Part shown: piece after piece, positions 24,001 through 32,493 of the stretch
How the letters are laid out: each line of letters opens with the position of its first letter
How positions within the stretch are numbered: the stretch's first letter is position 1
DNA from: Phytoactinopolyspora alkaliphila
GTDB lineage: Bacteria > Actinomycetota > Actinomycetes > Jiangellales > Jiangellaceae
DNA: 59,536 bases
NCBI RefSeq assembly: GCF_010550695.1
Contig: NZ_JAAGOB010000005.1
Coordinates: 1 to 59,536 of the forward strand
Reading direction: 5' to 3'
The notes under the pieces: model-generated
The model's input: the letters and a program-made list of their open reading frames with translations, nothing else
Told to the model about the DNA's origin: nothing
The model's database searches: none
Position numbers and translations under genes: made by a program

Positions 24001-25227
24001 CTAGAGTTCGCCGGTAGTGATCGCTTCGCCCAGGGCGGACCCAGCCACATACTCTGACCAGGACTTATTCCAGTCCACCATGCCAGGATCGCCACGGTCC
24101 ACCAGGTCGTCGGCCTCCCGGGTGGAGTTTCTCACTGTCACGACGTCGCCATAGCGGACCAGGTCGAAGAACGTCTCGCCGTTGGCGTCGTTGAGGTTGA
24201 TGCAACCGTGTGAGACGTTGTCCTCGCCTTGTGACTCCTCCGACCAGGGTGCGGAGTGGACGAACGTTCCACTGTAGGAAAGCCTGACCGCCCAGTCTGT
24301 ATCCACGTCGTAGTAGTCGGGGTCACTGGGATCGCAGGTGATGTTGGCGTTGCAGGACGTCATGTTGCGCTCCTCGAACTTCTCGAGAATCACATACGTC
24401 CCGTTGCGCGTCGCAAAATCCGGCGCGCCGAGACTGGTGTCCCAGGTGTGCCTGGTCTCGCCGTCCACGCTGACCGTCATCGTGTGCGTGTCGGCGTCGA
24501 CCTCCGCGATGTGCTCGGGTCCCACCTCGAACTGGAGATGGTACGAGCGCCCACCCCAGAGATCCTCGCCTGCCTGGACTCCGGTGAACTCCAGATCGAG
24601 TGCGACGCTGGTCCCGGCCGGCCAGTACTCCTCCGGGCGGAAGCGCACCTCGGTGTCGTCGACCCAGTGCCATGACCCTGTCACCTGCGGATCGGAGGAG
24701 ACGTGCATGGCACGTTCGATCGCCTCCCGCTCCGCGACCGGTTGATCGAAGTGAACAACGATCGGCGCTCCGACCCCCACCACGGATTCGTTGCTCGGCT
24801 GCATGGCAAGAGTCAGCCGCTCGCCCTCCGGAACCGAGGCGATGGCCACTTCATCGGTGAACGTGTGCGAGCGGCCGAACCGATCCGACGCTGTCACGTT
24901 GATCTCGTAGTCAAGCCCGGGCTCGGGTCGTGAATCGCTCGTCCACGTCCGGCCGTCATCGCCGACGTTGCCGCTCAGTGGCTCACCATCGGTCGAGACG
25001 ACGTCGGCGCTGTCGATCTGCGCGGCCTTGATCGTCACGCTGACCGGCTGGTCGAAGCGGAGTTCGTCGTCCAGGCTCTCCAGCTGGACCAGCGCGTGGA
25101 CCTGACGTGGTTCGTCAGGCCCTTCGTCCGCGGAGCCACAGGACGAGAGAGCCAGCACCGCGACCAGGCCGACCATCGCCGCGGCGACGGCCCGGGACGG
25201 CCGGGCTCGGGAGGACATACCGCCCAT
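24001..25227 (-). CDS. L,D-transpeptidase lipoprotein (Ig-like domains + YkuD)
   Basis: A 408-residue cell-wall enzyme that makes 3-3 (meso-DAP to DAP) cross-links in peptidoglycan. The signal peptide ends in a lipobox (VLALSSCGS), so it is anchored outside the membrane. Two Ig-like regions follow (VQLESLDDELRFDQPVSVTI; MQPSNESVVGVGAPIVVHFD), then the YkuD catalytic domain with SHGCINL (Cys nucleophile) and WSEESQGEDN before it, and a C-terminal helix, as in mycobacterial LdtMt2. ATG at 25227 shares its A with the preceding stop (TAATG), so it is translationally coupled to the peptidase gene. Confidence 0.92.
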   Translation of the reverse strand: MGGMSSRARPSRAVAAAMVGLVAVLALSSCGSADEGPDEPRQVHALVQLESLDDELRFDQPVSVTIKAAQIDSADVVSTDGEPLSGNVGDDGRTWTSDSRPEPGLDYEINVTASDRFGRSHTFTDEVAIASVPEGERLTLAMQPSNESVVGVGAPIVVHFDQPVAEREAIERAMHVSSDPQVTGSWHWVDDTEVRFRPEEYWPAGTSVALDLEFTGVQAGEDLWGGRSYHLQFEVGPEHIAEVDADTHTMTVSVDGETRHTWDTSLGAPDFATRNGTYVILEKFEERNMTSCNANITCDPSDPDYYDVDTDWAVRLSYSGTFVHSAPWSEESQGEDNVSHGCINLNDANGETFFDLVRYGDVVTVRNSTREADDLVDRGDPGMVDWNKSWSEYVAGSALGEAITTGEL

Positions 25228-26786
25228 TATGTGCAGACGAGGCCCTCCTCCGGCACCGTTCCGCCGATCAGGTAGCTGTCGACGGCGTCATCGACACAAT
25301 CACTGCCGGAGAGGTAGGCGGTGTGGACGAACGCGTCGTAGGTGAGCAGGACGCCGGATTCGAGCCGTTCAGCCAGCGCCTCGGCCCATTCGTAGGGGGT
25401 TGCGGGATCGCCTGTGGTGCCGACCACCAGGATGGGGTCGGCCCCGGCTCCGGTGATTTGGGCAGGTTCGAACTCCGACGCCGCCGGCCACGCGGCACAG
25501 GTGAGTCCTGCCCACGCCATGAACCGCCCGAAGACCGGCGAGGCTTCCTCGAAGTCCTCGACGGAGGCTGTGTCCTCGCCGATCTCCCTGGCCGGCCGGT
25601 CGACGCAGTTCACCGCGACGATGGCCTCGTTCTGATTGCCGTCGTAGGCGCCGTCGGGATTGCGCGCCAGGTAGAAGTCGGCAAGTTGCAGCAGGACCGA
25701 GCCGTCACCGTCCTCCACAGCCAGCTCCAATGCTGCCGACAGCACTGGGTAGCCCTCGTTGGCGGGGGAGTACAGCGGAAGGATGATCCCGTAGAAGGCC
25801 AGTGATGTGGTGAGGGGACGAGACTCGTCGCCGCTGGGCAAGGGTTCGTCGTCGATCTCGGCGAGCAGATCCGTGAGCGCGGCACGGGCTTCCTCCTGGG
25901 ATTCACCCAGCGGGCAGTCATTGTCGAGGCACCACTCGAGAAAGGCTTCGAGTGCTCGCTCGAACCCACGAGCCTGCCCGAGCGCCACCTCGTCCGCTTC
26001 CAGGGCCGGATCGATGGCACCGTCGAGGACCAGCCTGCCGGCCCGCTCCGGGAACAGATCGGCATAGGCCGCGCCGATGAACGTCCCGTATGACTTGCCG
26101 AGGTAGTTGAGCTTCTCGTCGCCGAGTGCGGAGCGCAGGACGTCCATGTCACGGGCGACGTCGGCGGTTCCGATGTGCGCCAGCATGTCGCCTGACCTGG
26201 CATCACATGCTTGGGCGAACTCCTCGGCCGTCGCCTCCAGCTCGGCGAGCTGCTCGTCGGTCTCGGCGCTCGCCTGACCGCTGAGGTACTCGTCCAGCTC
26301 GGCGTCGTCGACACAGTCGATCGGGGTGGACGCTCCGACGCCACGCGGGTCGAAGCCCACGATGTCGAATTGCTCCAGTACCTCTTCGGTGGCGACGACA
26401 TGAGCGTTGCGGGCGTACTCCATGCCCGACGCACCCGGTCCACCCGGATTGACGACCAGCGAGCCGCCGGCCTCGCCCGACGCCGCGGGGACCCGGAGGA
26501 GTGCGACATCGATCGTGTCACCTTCGGGTTCCTCGTAGTTCAGGGGAACCGTCAGCGACGAGCACTGGTATTGGTCTCCGCAGTCTTCCCACTGCAGCGT
26601 CTGCGTGTAGAACTCGGCGAGCTCGGCCGGCACGCCCTCGGTGGCGTCCGGGGCGGGAGTCGACTCTGGCGGCATCTCCTGCCGCGGCGGTTCGTCGGGA
26701 TCGTTGGCGGGCGACGAGCACGCCGCCAGAGCCACCACAGCCAACAGGCCGAGGGCGAGCGGCGCGTGGGATGACCGGCTGTTCAT
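25227..26786 (-). CDS. Alpha/beta-hydrolase lipoprotein, tripeptidyl-aminopeptidase-like (TAP)
   Basis: A 519-residue exported peptidase. Lipobox VVALAACSS anchors it outside. The catalytic fold has SLVVNPGGPGASGMEYAR (oxyanion loop), FDIVGFDPRGVGASTP, the nucleophile elbow LGKSYGTFIGAAYADLFPER (Ser in GKSYG) and a C-terminal TAP-like domain (PF08386) with VVGTTGDPATPYEWA (Asp) and FVHTAYLSGSDCV (His). Several Cys (DCGDQYQC, CLDNDC) suggest disulfides. ATG at 26786 has AGGAG upstream and overlaps the RicT-like stop by 4 nt. Substrates may be peptides or wall stem peptides, given the L,D-transpeptidase downstream. Confidence 0.9.
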   Translation of the reverse strand: MNSRSSHAPLALGLLAVVALAACSSPANDPDEPPRQEMPPESTPAPDATEGVPAELAEFYTQTLQWEDCGDQYQCSSLTVPLNYEEPEGDTIDVALLRVPAASGEAGGSLVVNPGGPGASGMEYARNAHVVATEEVLEQFDIVGFDPRGVGASTPIDCVDDAELDEYLSGQASAETDEQLAELEATAEEFAQACDARSGDMLAHIGTADVARDMDVLRSALGDEKLNYLGKSYGTFIGAAYADLFPERAGRLVLDGAIDPALEADEVALGQARGFERALEAFLEWCLDNDCPLGESQEEARAALTDLLAEIDDEPLPSGDESRPLTTSLAFYGIILPLYSPANEGYPVLSAALELAVEDGDGSVLLQLADFYLARNPDGAYDGNQNEAIVAVNCVDRPAREIGEDTASVEDFEEASPVFGRFMAWAGLTCAAWPAASEFEPAQITGAGADPILVVGTTGDPATPYEWAEALAERLESGVLLTYDAFVHTAYLSGSDCVDDAVDSYLIGGTVPEEGLVCT

Positions 26787-27691
26787 CAGTGCTCCTGATC
26801 GCCGCGATGGGCGTTGTGATCGCCCTCGTCGAGGGCCTCGTCCGACGTGGGGCGCATGCCGGATCTCACCGCGGACTCGTACTCCTGCCGAGACCCGCAC
26901 ACGCTCGCCTTGGGGCACGCGACCTTCCGGCCGGTCTCCCGATCTCTTACGTAAACGGTCTCAGACGGGACGTTGTAGCCCGTGACGGTGCCGGTGACCC
27001 CGGTATCGGTCTCGACCCCGCAACCCACGGTCGGCACGCTTCGCTTGAAATCCTGGTACAGCGGATGCTCGTATTTCAGGCAGCACATCAGCCGACCGCA
27101 CGCGCCGGAGATCTTCAGCGGGTTCAGCGGCAGGTCCTGCTCCTTGGCCATTCTGATGCTGACCGGTTCGAAGTCCTTCAGAAATGTCGAACAGCAGGTT
27201 TCCCGCCCGCAGGGGCCGACGCCTCCCTGCACCCGCGCCTCGTCCCGAGGGCCGAGCTGGCGCAGATCGATCCGGGCTCGCAGGGTCCGCGCCAGGTCGC
27301 GCACGAGCTCGCGAAAGTCGACGCGCTGGGGTGCACTGAAGTAAATGGTGATGAGCTGGTCGACGTCCTGCCGAGTATCGACGAAGTCGACGCCGACAAC
27401 CTTCATGGGAAGGCCGTGATCACGAATGAGCCGGCGTGCCACCACCCGGGCCTCGGCACGCCTCCGGCGATTGCGCTCGTCGCGCTCCAGGTGTTCGTCG
27501 GTGGCCAGGCCAGCGCATACCGGGAGGCCGTCGACGTCCTCGCTGACCCATTGCGGGGCCCAGACGCACTCTGCCACCTCCGGACCGTCGTCCGTCGGTA
27601 CCAGAACCTTGTCTCCGACTCGAGGAGAGGCTTCACCCGGATCGAGGTAATAGAGCTTCCCGTACCGGGTGAAGGCTACTGCCATCACCAT
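26786..27691 (-). CDS. PSP1/RicT-family (YaaT-like) protein
   Basis: About 301 residues. The PSP1 domain holds the Cys-rich core GPCGRETCCSTFL and GACGRLMCCLKYEHPLY; in Bacillus the homologue RicT (YaaT) joins a Y-complex with Fe-S clusters that affects RNase Y and RNA decay. It has MAVAFTRYGKLYYLDPGEAS at the start and a charged tail. I place the start at ATG 27691 (then VMAVAF), as in related proteins; ATGs at 27709 and 27685 are possible and none has a clear ribosome site. In Actinomycetota this gene commonly lies near holB/tmk, as here. First gene of a coupled three-gene set with the peptidase and L,D-transpeptidase. Confidence 0.85.
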   Translation of the reverse strand: MVMAVAFTRYGKLYYLDPGEASPRVGDKVLVPTDDGPEVAECVWAPQWVSEDVDGLPVCAGLATDEHLERDERNRRRRAEARVVARRLIRDHGLPMKVVGVDFVDTRQDVDQLITIYFSAPQRVDFRELVRDLARTLRARIDLRQLGPRDEARVQGGVGPCGRETCCSTFLKDFEPVSIRMAKEQDLPLNPLKISGACGRLMCCLKYEHPLYQDFKRSVPTVGCGVETDTGVTGTVTGYNVPSETVYVRDRETGRKVACPKASVCGSRQEYESAVRSGMRPTSDEALDEGDHNAHRGDQEH

Positions 27692-27955
27692 GCCCACAGA
27701 GCCCACCATACGGCGTGTTGTGTCCGGCGCCACCTCTGCCTGGCAGAGGCCCGTGCATGAACACTGGACCACCTGATCCAGGGTGAGTCGGCTTCTGGTG
27801 CCGTCGGCGGCTTGACTGGGGACCGTGGTTCGGGGAACCTCACGCCGGGTAGAGCCGTCTAGGTAGGGTGCGCGAGATGGGTCTATTGCGCCTCATGTAG
27901 CGCGCGTAACCCTATGAGGAGCCACTGATGTGGGAAGTCCGGCGAGGATAGGTGT

Positions 27956-28930
27956 GTGGGCGACATGACTGACAGCGCCGGTGATTACCATCAGAGCGCG
28001 CGTGGCCGCCGGCACAGCTGGTACGGGACGAAGGCGTCGGTCAAGCGGGTGCTGTCCTGGCGGGTGCCGCACCTGGTGGTGCGTGGATCGGCCGCGATCG
28101 TGGGTGACCGGATCCGCCGCGAGCGGCTCCCGGCCCCTGCCCACGTCAAGGCTGTGCGAGCCCGAATGGCGGGCGTGACCTTCGTCATGACCCGGCCGGA
28201 CCGGTGCATCATCGCCAAGGAGCTCTATTGGGGACACGGTGTGCGACCCCGCGCGGAGGACCAGCTGGCGCTCGACGTCTTCGCCGCGTTGGCCAGAACC
28301 AGCAAGGTGATTCTCGATGTCGGTGCGTATACCGGGATCTTCGCCATCCTCGGCGCGAAGGTCTCCGAGGATGCGGAGGTACACGCGTTCGAGGTGGTGC
28401 CGGAGGTGGCCAAAGCGGCGCTGGACAACGTCGTCGCCAATGATCTCCTACCGCGGATCACCCTCCATGTCCAGGGCGTGGGCAAGGACGGTGACGTCGC
28501 TCGTATCTCGATCGGTGACGGCGGATCCGCTCTGCCGGACTTCTACTCGACTCAGATGCACTTCGACCGCGGTGTGGACGTGCCGGTCAGTTCGCTGGAC
28601 ACTGTGGCCGGCTCGTTTTCCGGCCTGGCGCGGGGTGTCCCTACGGTCATGAAGATCGACGTCGAGGGCACTGAGGACGCCGTACTGCTGAACGGGCAGG
28701 ACTTCCTGGCCACCAACCGGCCCGACATCCTGTGCGAGATCCTGCCCGGGATCGCGAACGTCGAAGGCGTCAAGACCGCGCTCGCCCCGCACGGCTACCG
28801 CTATTACCGAGTGGAGACGGGCGCCCTGACCGCACACGACGAGCTGGTGGCTGAGGAGCCGTTCCGTGACTGGCTGTTCACCACCAAAACCCCCGCAGAA
28901 CTAGCCTCCGCCGGAATACCGAGTCGCTGA
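27956..28930 (+). CDS. FkbM-family SAM-dependent methyltransferase
   Basis: A 324-residue methyltransferase. The SAM site is VILDVGAYTGIFAILGAK, followed by VHAFEVVPEVAKAALDNV; the FkbM signature VMKIDVEGTEDAVLLNG and the EILPG segment follow. The basic N-terminal 70 residues are an extension. FkbM relatives O-methylate sugars or polyketides, so glycan or small-molecule methylation is likely. GTG at 27956 follows GAGGATAGGT; ATG at 27965 is an alternative. It is divergent from the RicT-like gene. Confidence 0.85.
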   Translation: MGDMTDSAGDYHQSARGRRHSWYGTKASVKRVLSWRVPHLVVRGSAAIVGDRIRRERLPAPAHVKAVRARMAGVTFVMTRPDRCIIAKELYWGHGVRPRAEDQLALDVFAALARTSKVILDVGAYTGIFAILGAKVSEDAEVHAFEVVPEVAKAALDNVVANDLLPRITLHVQGVGKDGDVARISIGDGGSALPDFYSTQMHFDRGVDVPVSSLDTVAGSFSGLARGVPTVMKIDVEGTEDAVLLNGQDFLATNRPDILCEILPGIANVEGVKTALAPHGYRYYRVETGALTAHDELVAEEPFRDWLFTTKTPAELASAGIPSR

Positions 28931-28938
28931 CTGGTAAT

Positions 28939-29078
28939 GGTGTCCGGAAGATGCCGTCCAGGGCGTGGCCGGGCATCGGCGAGGAACGAAGCCTTCAGAG
29001 CGGCGAGCCGCCGGACGAGGAACGAGGGAGGCGGGCAGCGCGACCATTAGATTGCGGGGACGGCATCTTCCGGACACC
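28939..29078. repeat. 140-bp element bounded by perfect 21-bp inverted repeats
   Basis: 28939-28959 and 29058-29078 are exact reverse complements (21 of 21 bases; outer end GGTGTCCGGAAGATGC...). The 98 bp between them contain a direct repeat of CGAGGAACGA and a small hairpin (GCGGC/GCCGC), but no start-to-stop gene. It lies between the convergent FkbM and holB genes. It could be a terminator, a MITE-like mobile element or a structured RNA. Confidence 0.8.
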
Positions 29079-29095
29079 ACCACCTGCCGCGGTCG

Positions 29096-30253
29096 CTATC
29101 CCTCGCGGAGCGTCAACGCCATCGACTCGAGGGTGAGAAGGGGCGCGGCGTTCGCCAGCAACGCCTCGCGCGCCGCCACGATCGCTTCCATTCTCCGCAG
29201 CGTCGCCGCGGCTGTTCCATTCCGAGCCAGCCGGTCGAGCGACGGGCGGATCTCTTCGTTGACGAGTTCGGCGCCGACACCGAGCTGGAGCGTGAGCACG
29301 TCGCGGTAGAGGGCGAGCACGTCGACGAGCGCGCGATCGATGGAGTCTCGCTGGACCCGTGTGCGGCGCAGCTTCTGCTCGTGTTCCAGTTCCTTGACGG
29401 CAGCGTTCATGTTCCGTGGCTTGCGGCCGGTGGTGCCCGCACCGAGCGCCGTCCTCAGCTCCTCTACCTCGCGGTGATCGAGGGTGTCGCAGTGCTTCTC
29501 GGCGTCGGCCTTCGCGGCGTCGACCAGGCTGGCGGCGGCGTCGAGACACTGGCGGAGGTCGTTCAGTGCGAACGGCAGCCGCAGGACTTCTTCACGCCGG
29601 GCTCGTGTGTCCGGGTCGTTGGCGAGTGCTCGAGCTCGGCCGATGTGTCCTTGTGACGCTCGCGCGGCGAATGCGGCGACGGTTTCGTCGACGCCCTCGG
29701 TGGCGGACAGGTACGCGGCCACGTCCGTGTGGGGAGGCGTGCGGAGCTGGACGACGCGGCAGCGCGACCGGATGGTCGGCACGATGTCCTCGGCCGTCGG
29801 AGCGCAGAGCATCCATACGGTGTGTTCGGGCGGCTCCTCCACGGAGAGCAGCAGCGCGTCGGCGGCGTCCTCGCCGAGGCGGTCGGCATCCTCGACCACG
29901 ATGATCTGCCATCTTCCCCGCGCAGGCTTCAGGGCGGCTCTGGGAACCAGATCCCGGACCTGGCTGATCCGGATGTTCAGGCCCTCGGTGGTGAGCGACG
30001 CGACGTCGGGATGCGTACCGGAACGGACATCGGCGCACTCCCGGCAGTGGCCGCAACCGCCGTCCGGGCACTGCAAGGCTGCCGCGAACGCTCGCGCCAT
30101 GACCGATCTTCCCGACCCAGGAGGGCCGGTGAACAGCCATGCGTGAGTCATCGACCCGCTGCTGCCGCCGCCGAGCGCCTGCGCGGCATCTGCCACCGTG
30201 CGCTGCAGCGCGGGCACGATGGACTGCCCGACCACCCTGTCCCAGACGCTCAC
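29096..30253 (-). CDS. holB: DNA polymerase III subunit delta-prime
   Basis: A 385-residue AAA+ clamp-loader subunit. It has the phosphate loop TGPPGSGRSVMARAFAAAL (Arg in place of the usual Lys, seen in actinobacterial delta-prime proteins), the zinc-binding set CPDGGCGHCREC, VEDADRLGEDAADALL, LLSVEEPPEHT and the Arg-finger region TIRSRCRVVQL. It loads the sliding clamp with DnaX and HolA. The C-terminal collar region is longer than in E. coli (385 against 334). GTG at 30253 overlaps the tmk stop by 4 nt. Confidence 0.95.
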   Translation of the reverse strand: MSVWDRVVGQSIVPALQRTVADAAQALGGGSSGSMTHAWLFTGPPGSGRSVMARAFAAALQCPDGGCGHCRECADVRSGTHPDVASLTTEGLNIRISQVRDLVPRAALKPARGRWQIIVVEDADRLGEDAADALLLSVEEPPEHTVWMLCAPTAEDIVPTIRSRCRVVQLRTPPHTDVAAYLSATEGVDETVAAFAARASQGHIGRARALANDPDTRARREEVLRLPFALNDLRQCLDAAASLVDAAKADAEKHCDTLDHREVEELRTALGAGTTGRKPRNMNAAVKELEHEQKLRRTRVQRDSIDRALVDVLALYRDVLTLQLGVGAELVNEEIRPSLDRLARNGTAAATLRRMEAIVAAREALLANAAPLLTLESMALTLREG

Positions 30254-30924
30254 TCGATCACCTTCTCAGCTGCCGCGGCGATCTCGGCGGCGATCTGATC
30301 TGCCTCCCGGCCGGCGTCGACCACGAGGTACCGGTCCGGTTCACGGCCGGCGAGATCGAGAAAAGCCTGCCGGATCCGCTCGTGGACGTGGTCGGGCTCG
30401 CGCTCGATCCGGTCGAATTGCCCCAGGTTCTCCATCCGGCGTCGCCGCTCCGACGCCTCCAGGTCAAGCACGACGGTCAGGTCCGGTCGTAGCCCCTGGG
30501 TGGCGAACTCGGACAACGCTGCGACCTGGTCGATGCCCAGGCCCCGTCCGACGCCCTGGTAGGCGATCGACGAATCGACGTACCGGTCAGTGACCACAAC
30601 CGCGCCGCGCTGCAGCGCCGGGCTGACGAGCGAGGTCACGTGGTCGGCGCGGTCAGCCGCGAAGAGCAGCGCCTCGGCTCGGACGTCGAGCTCGCCGCCA
30701 TCGAGAAGGATGGCTCGGACCTCCGCGCCGATGCGGGAATCGCCGGGCTCGCGAGTGACGACGACCTCCCGCCCGCGCCCGCGCAGATGCGCGGCCAGCA
30801 GGCCGACCTGGGTGGATTTGCCCACGCCGTCGCCCCCTTCGAACGCGATGAACTGCCCGCGCCCGGGAGGCCGCGAATGGGCCGGCGGTGCCGCCGTCGG
30901 CTCGTCGTCGTTTGGGATCACCAC
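30250..30924 (-). CDS. tmk: Thymidylate kinase
   Basis: A 224-residue dTMP kinase making dTDP for DNA synthesis. Visible are FIAFEGGDGVGKSTQ (P-loop), VVTREPGDSRIG, the DRY motif TDRYVDSSIAYQGVGRGLG, and a C-terminal VDAGREADQI. The N-terminal 20 residues are Pro-rich and extra. GTG at 30924 is used; the ribosome site is weak and GTG at 30921 is equally possible. Operon with holB through a GTGA overlap. Confidence 0.95.
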   Translation of the reverse strand: MVIPNDDEPTAAPPAHSRPPGRGQFIAFEGGDGVGKSTQVGLLAAHLRGRGREVVVTREPGDSRIGAEVRAILLDGGELDVRAEALLFAADRADHVTSLVSPALQRGAVVVTDRYVDSSIAYQGVGRGLGIDQVAALSEFATQGLRPDLTVVLDLEASERRRRMENLGQFDRIEREPDHVHERIRQAFLDLAGREPDRYLVVDAGREADQIAAEIAAAAEKVIE

Positions 30925-30984
30925 GCCAGAGTAATGACTCGTGCCGACGGCTGCCGACCCTCGTCCACATCTCGATGGGCTGAG

Positions 30985-32340
30985 CTACGGACACCGGGGT
31001 ACCGGGGCACTCCAGCTGGAGCCGGACCGGGTCGACACGTAGCGGTCACTGACCCATCTGCCGTCGGTGAGCCGATTCCATACCGACGTGCCGTCCACGG
31101 CCGAGCCCTTTGTCTGGCACGTGATCCAGGCGAGCGATCCACGGGGCAGCGGATTGCCGGACAGCCGGTGTGACGTGCCAGGCCCGGATCGGGCATTGAG
31201 TGGGATGCCGCTGGTCACCTGCCCGGGATACGCGCACCGTGGAACAGCAGCCGTGGAAAACCCGCTGCTGGACGGCGTCGACACGTAGCGATCACTCACC
31301 CAGCTGCCGTTGGACAGACGGTTCCACACCGAAGTGGAGCCGATCTTCTGACCACGGCCCTGGCAGATCACGGACACGGTGGAACCGGGCGCGTGGTTGC
31401 GTACGGCCGGGTAGGACGTGCCTGGTCCTTTCCGGGCGTTGAGGGGCGTGCTGCTGGTCACCCGGTAGGCGCGGGCCACGGTAGCGACCGGAGCGTCGAT
31501 CGAGTTGCTGTCGATCTTCAGCGTCGCGCCGCCATAGGTCACCTTGTGTTCACCGCGGTACTGCTTGGCGCGCTGAGCGTGTGCCCACCGTGAGTTGGGT
31601 GTGCGAGGCCAGCCGGTGAGCGAGGTGTCGCGGTCCCACTTCGCCATCCAGACGGCGTCCGGACGAGCGTATTTCGACGACGTATAGCTGTCCGAGAGAT
31701 CCCGCAGCCCGGACGCGTGGTGGACGTAGACGCCCGAAAGGTAGCCGCTGGCGTGCAGCGTCTTGGTCCATTCGGAAATGTATCGGCGCACCGCGATCCG
31801 GCAGTCCTGCTTGGACCGGTCATAGTGCTCGATGTCCGCGTACAGCGCGCTACCTGGCAGCAGGCCGAGGTTGCGGGCATGCTTGATCGCGTCCCGGGCG
31901 TTGGACCGTCCGAACGACGCCGCATCGGACCGGCTGAAGGTGTGCATGGGCCGGCCGATCACGCAAGAGGGTTGCCGCCCGACGTAGGTGGGCATCAGCT
32001 TCCAGCCCATCGCGGTGGCTTCGCGGACCCAGGTCCTGCTGAGCTGGGGCTGCCTGCAGCCGCGATTGATACCGCCGAAGTAGACGTTGACCGTGGAGAA
32101 GCTCGAGCTCCGCCAGGCGCGTAGAGTGCTCAACGACGGCGCGGTGCACGTGTCGAAGCCCAGCCCGCCCGCCCGGGTGGCCGAGGCCCCCTTCGGATAC
32201 GTGACCGGTGTCTCCGGCTCGGCCACGGCTGACGATGTGAGACCACTGACGATCAGCATCGAGGCCGCAGACGCTGCTCCAATGCGTGCGGCGATGACTC
32301 GTGCCGCGCGAGACCGCTGTCGAGTTGCCTGGCGGTCCAT
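30985..32340 (-). CDS. Secreted DUF1906 (glycoside hydrolase-like) protein with two SH3 repeats
   Basis: A 451-residue exported protein. A signal peptide (about residues 1-40, ending SSAVAEP) is followed by a DUF1906/Rv2525c-like TIM-barrel domain (GLGFDTCTAPSLSTLRAW, YFGGINRGCRQPQL, ALYADIEHY, GVYVHHASGLRDL) and two bacterial SH3 repeats (LNARKGPGTSYPAV; LNARSGPGTSHRL) that each carry WVSDRYVSTPS/RS. The DUF1906 domain relates to lysozyme-like GH25 folds; the SH3 repeats likely bind the cell wall. ATG at 32340 has GGGGAGG upstream. A Tat-like Arg-rich N-terminus precedes the hydrophobic stretch. Confidence 0.85.
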   Translation of the reverse strand: MDRQATRQRSRAARVIAARIGAASAASMLIVSGLTSSAVAEPETPVTYPKGASATRAGGLGFDTCTAPSLSTLRAWRSSSFSTVNVYFGGINRGCRQPQLSRTWVREATAMGWKLMPTYVGRQPSCVIGRPMHTFSRSDAASFGRSNARDAIKHARNLGLLPGSALYADIEHYDRSKQDCRIAVRRYISEWTKTLHASGYLSGVYVHHASGLRDLSDSYTSSKYARPDAVWMAKWDRDTSLTGWPRTPNSRWAHAQRAKQYRGEHKVTYGGATLKIDSNSIDAPVATVARAYRVTSSTPLNARKGPGTSYPAVRNHAPGSTVSVICQGRGQKIGSTSVWNRLSNGSWVSDRYVSTPSSSGFSTAAVPRCAYPGQVTSGIPLNARSGPGTSHRLSGNPLPRGSLAWITCQTKGSAVDGTSVWNRLTDGRWVSDRYVSTRSGSSWSAPVPRCP

Positions 32341-32493
32341 GACCACCTCCCCGTTCGACTGCACACAGACGTACCGTCCTGAAAGACCGATGTTGCCCCT
32401 GAGGACTGTGAGGCTACTGTGCTCACAGTGCCACATGTTGCGGGAGTAGGAAGTGGTTTCGGTGGAGATCGTGCGGATGCGTAGGCTCGGGGA

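Noticed and set aside
29980-30253. holB loss of function because of Arg for Lys in the Walker A motif
   Set aside because: Delta-prime often lacks ATP hydrolysis and GRS is common in actinobacterial versions.
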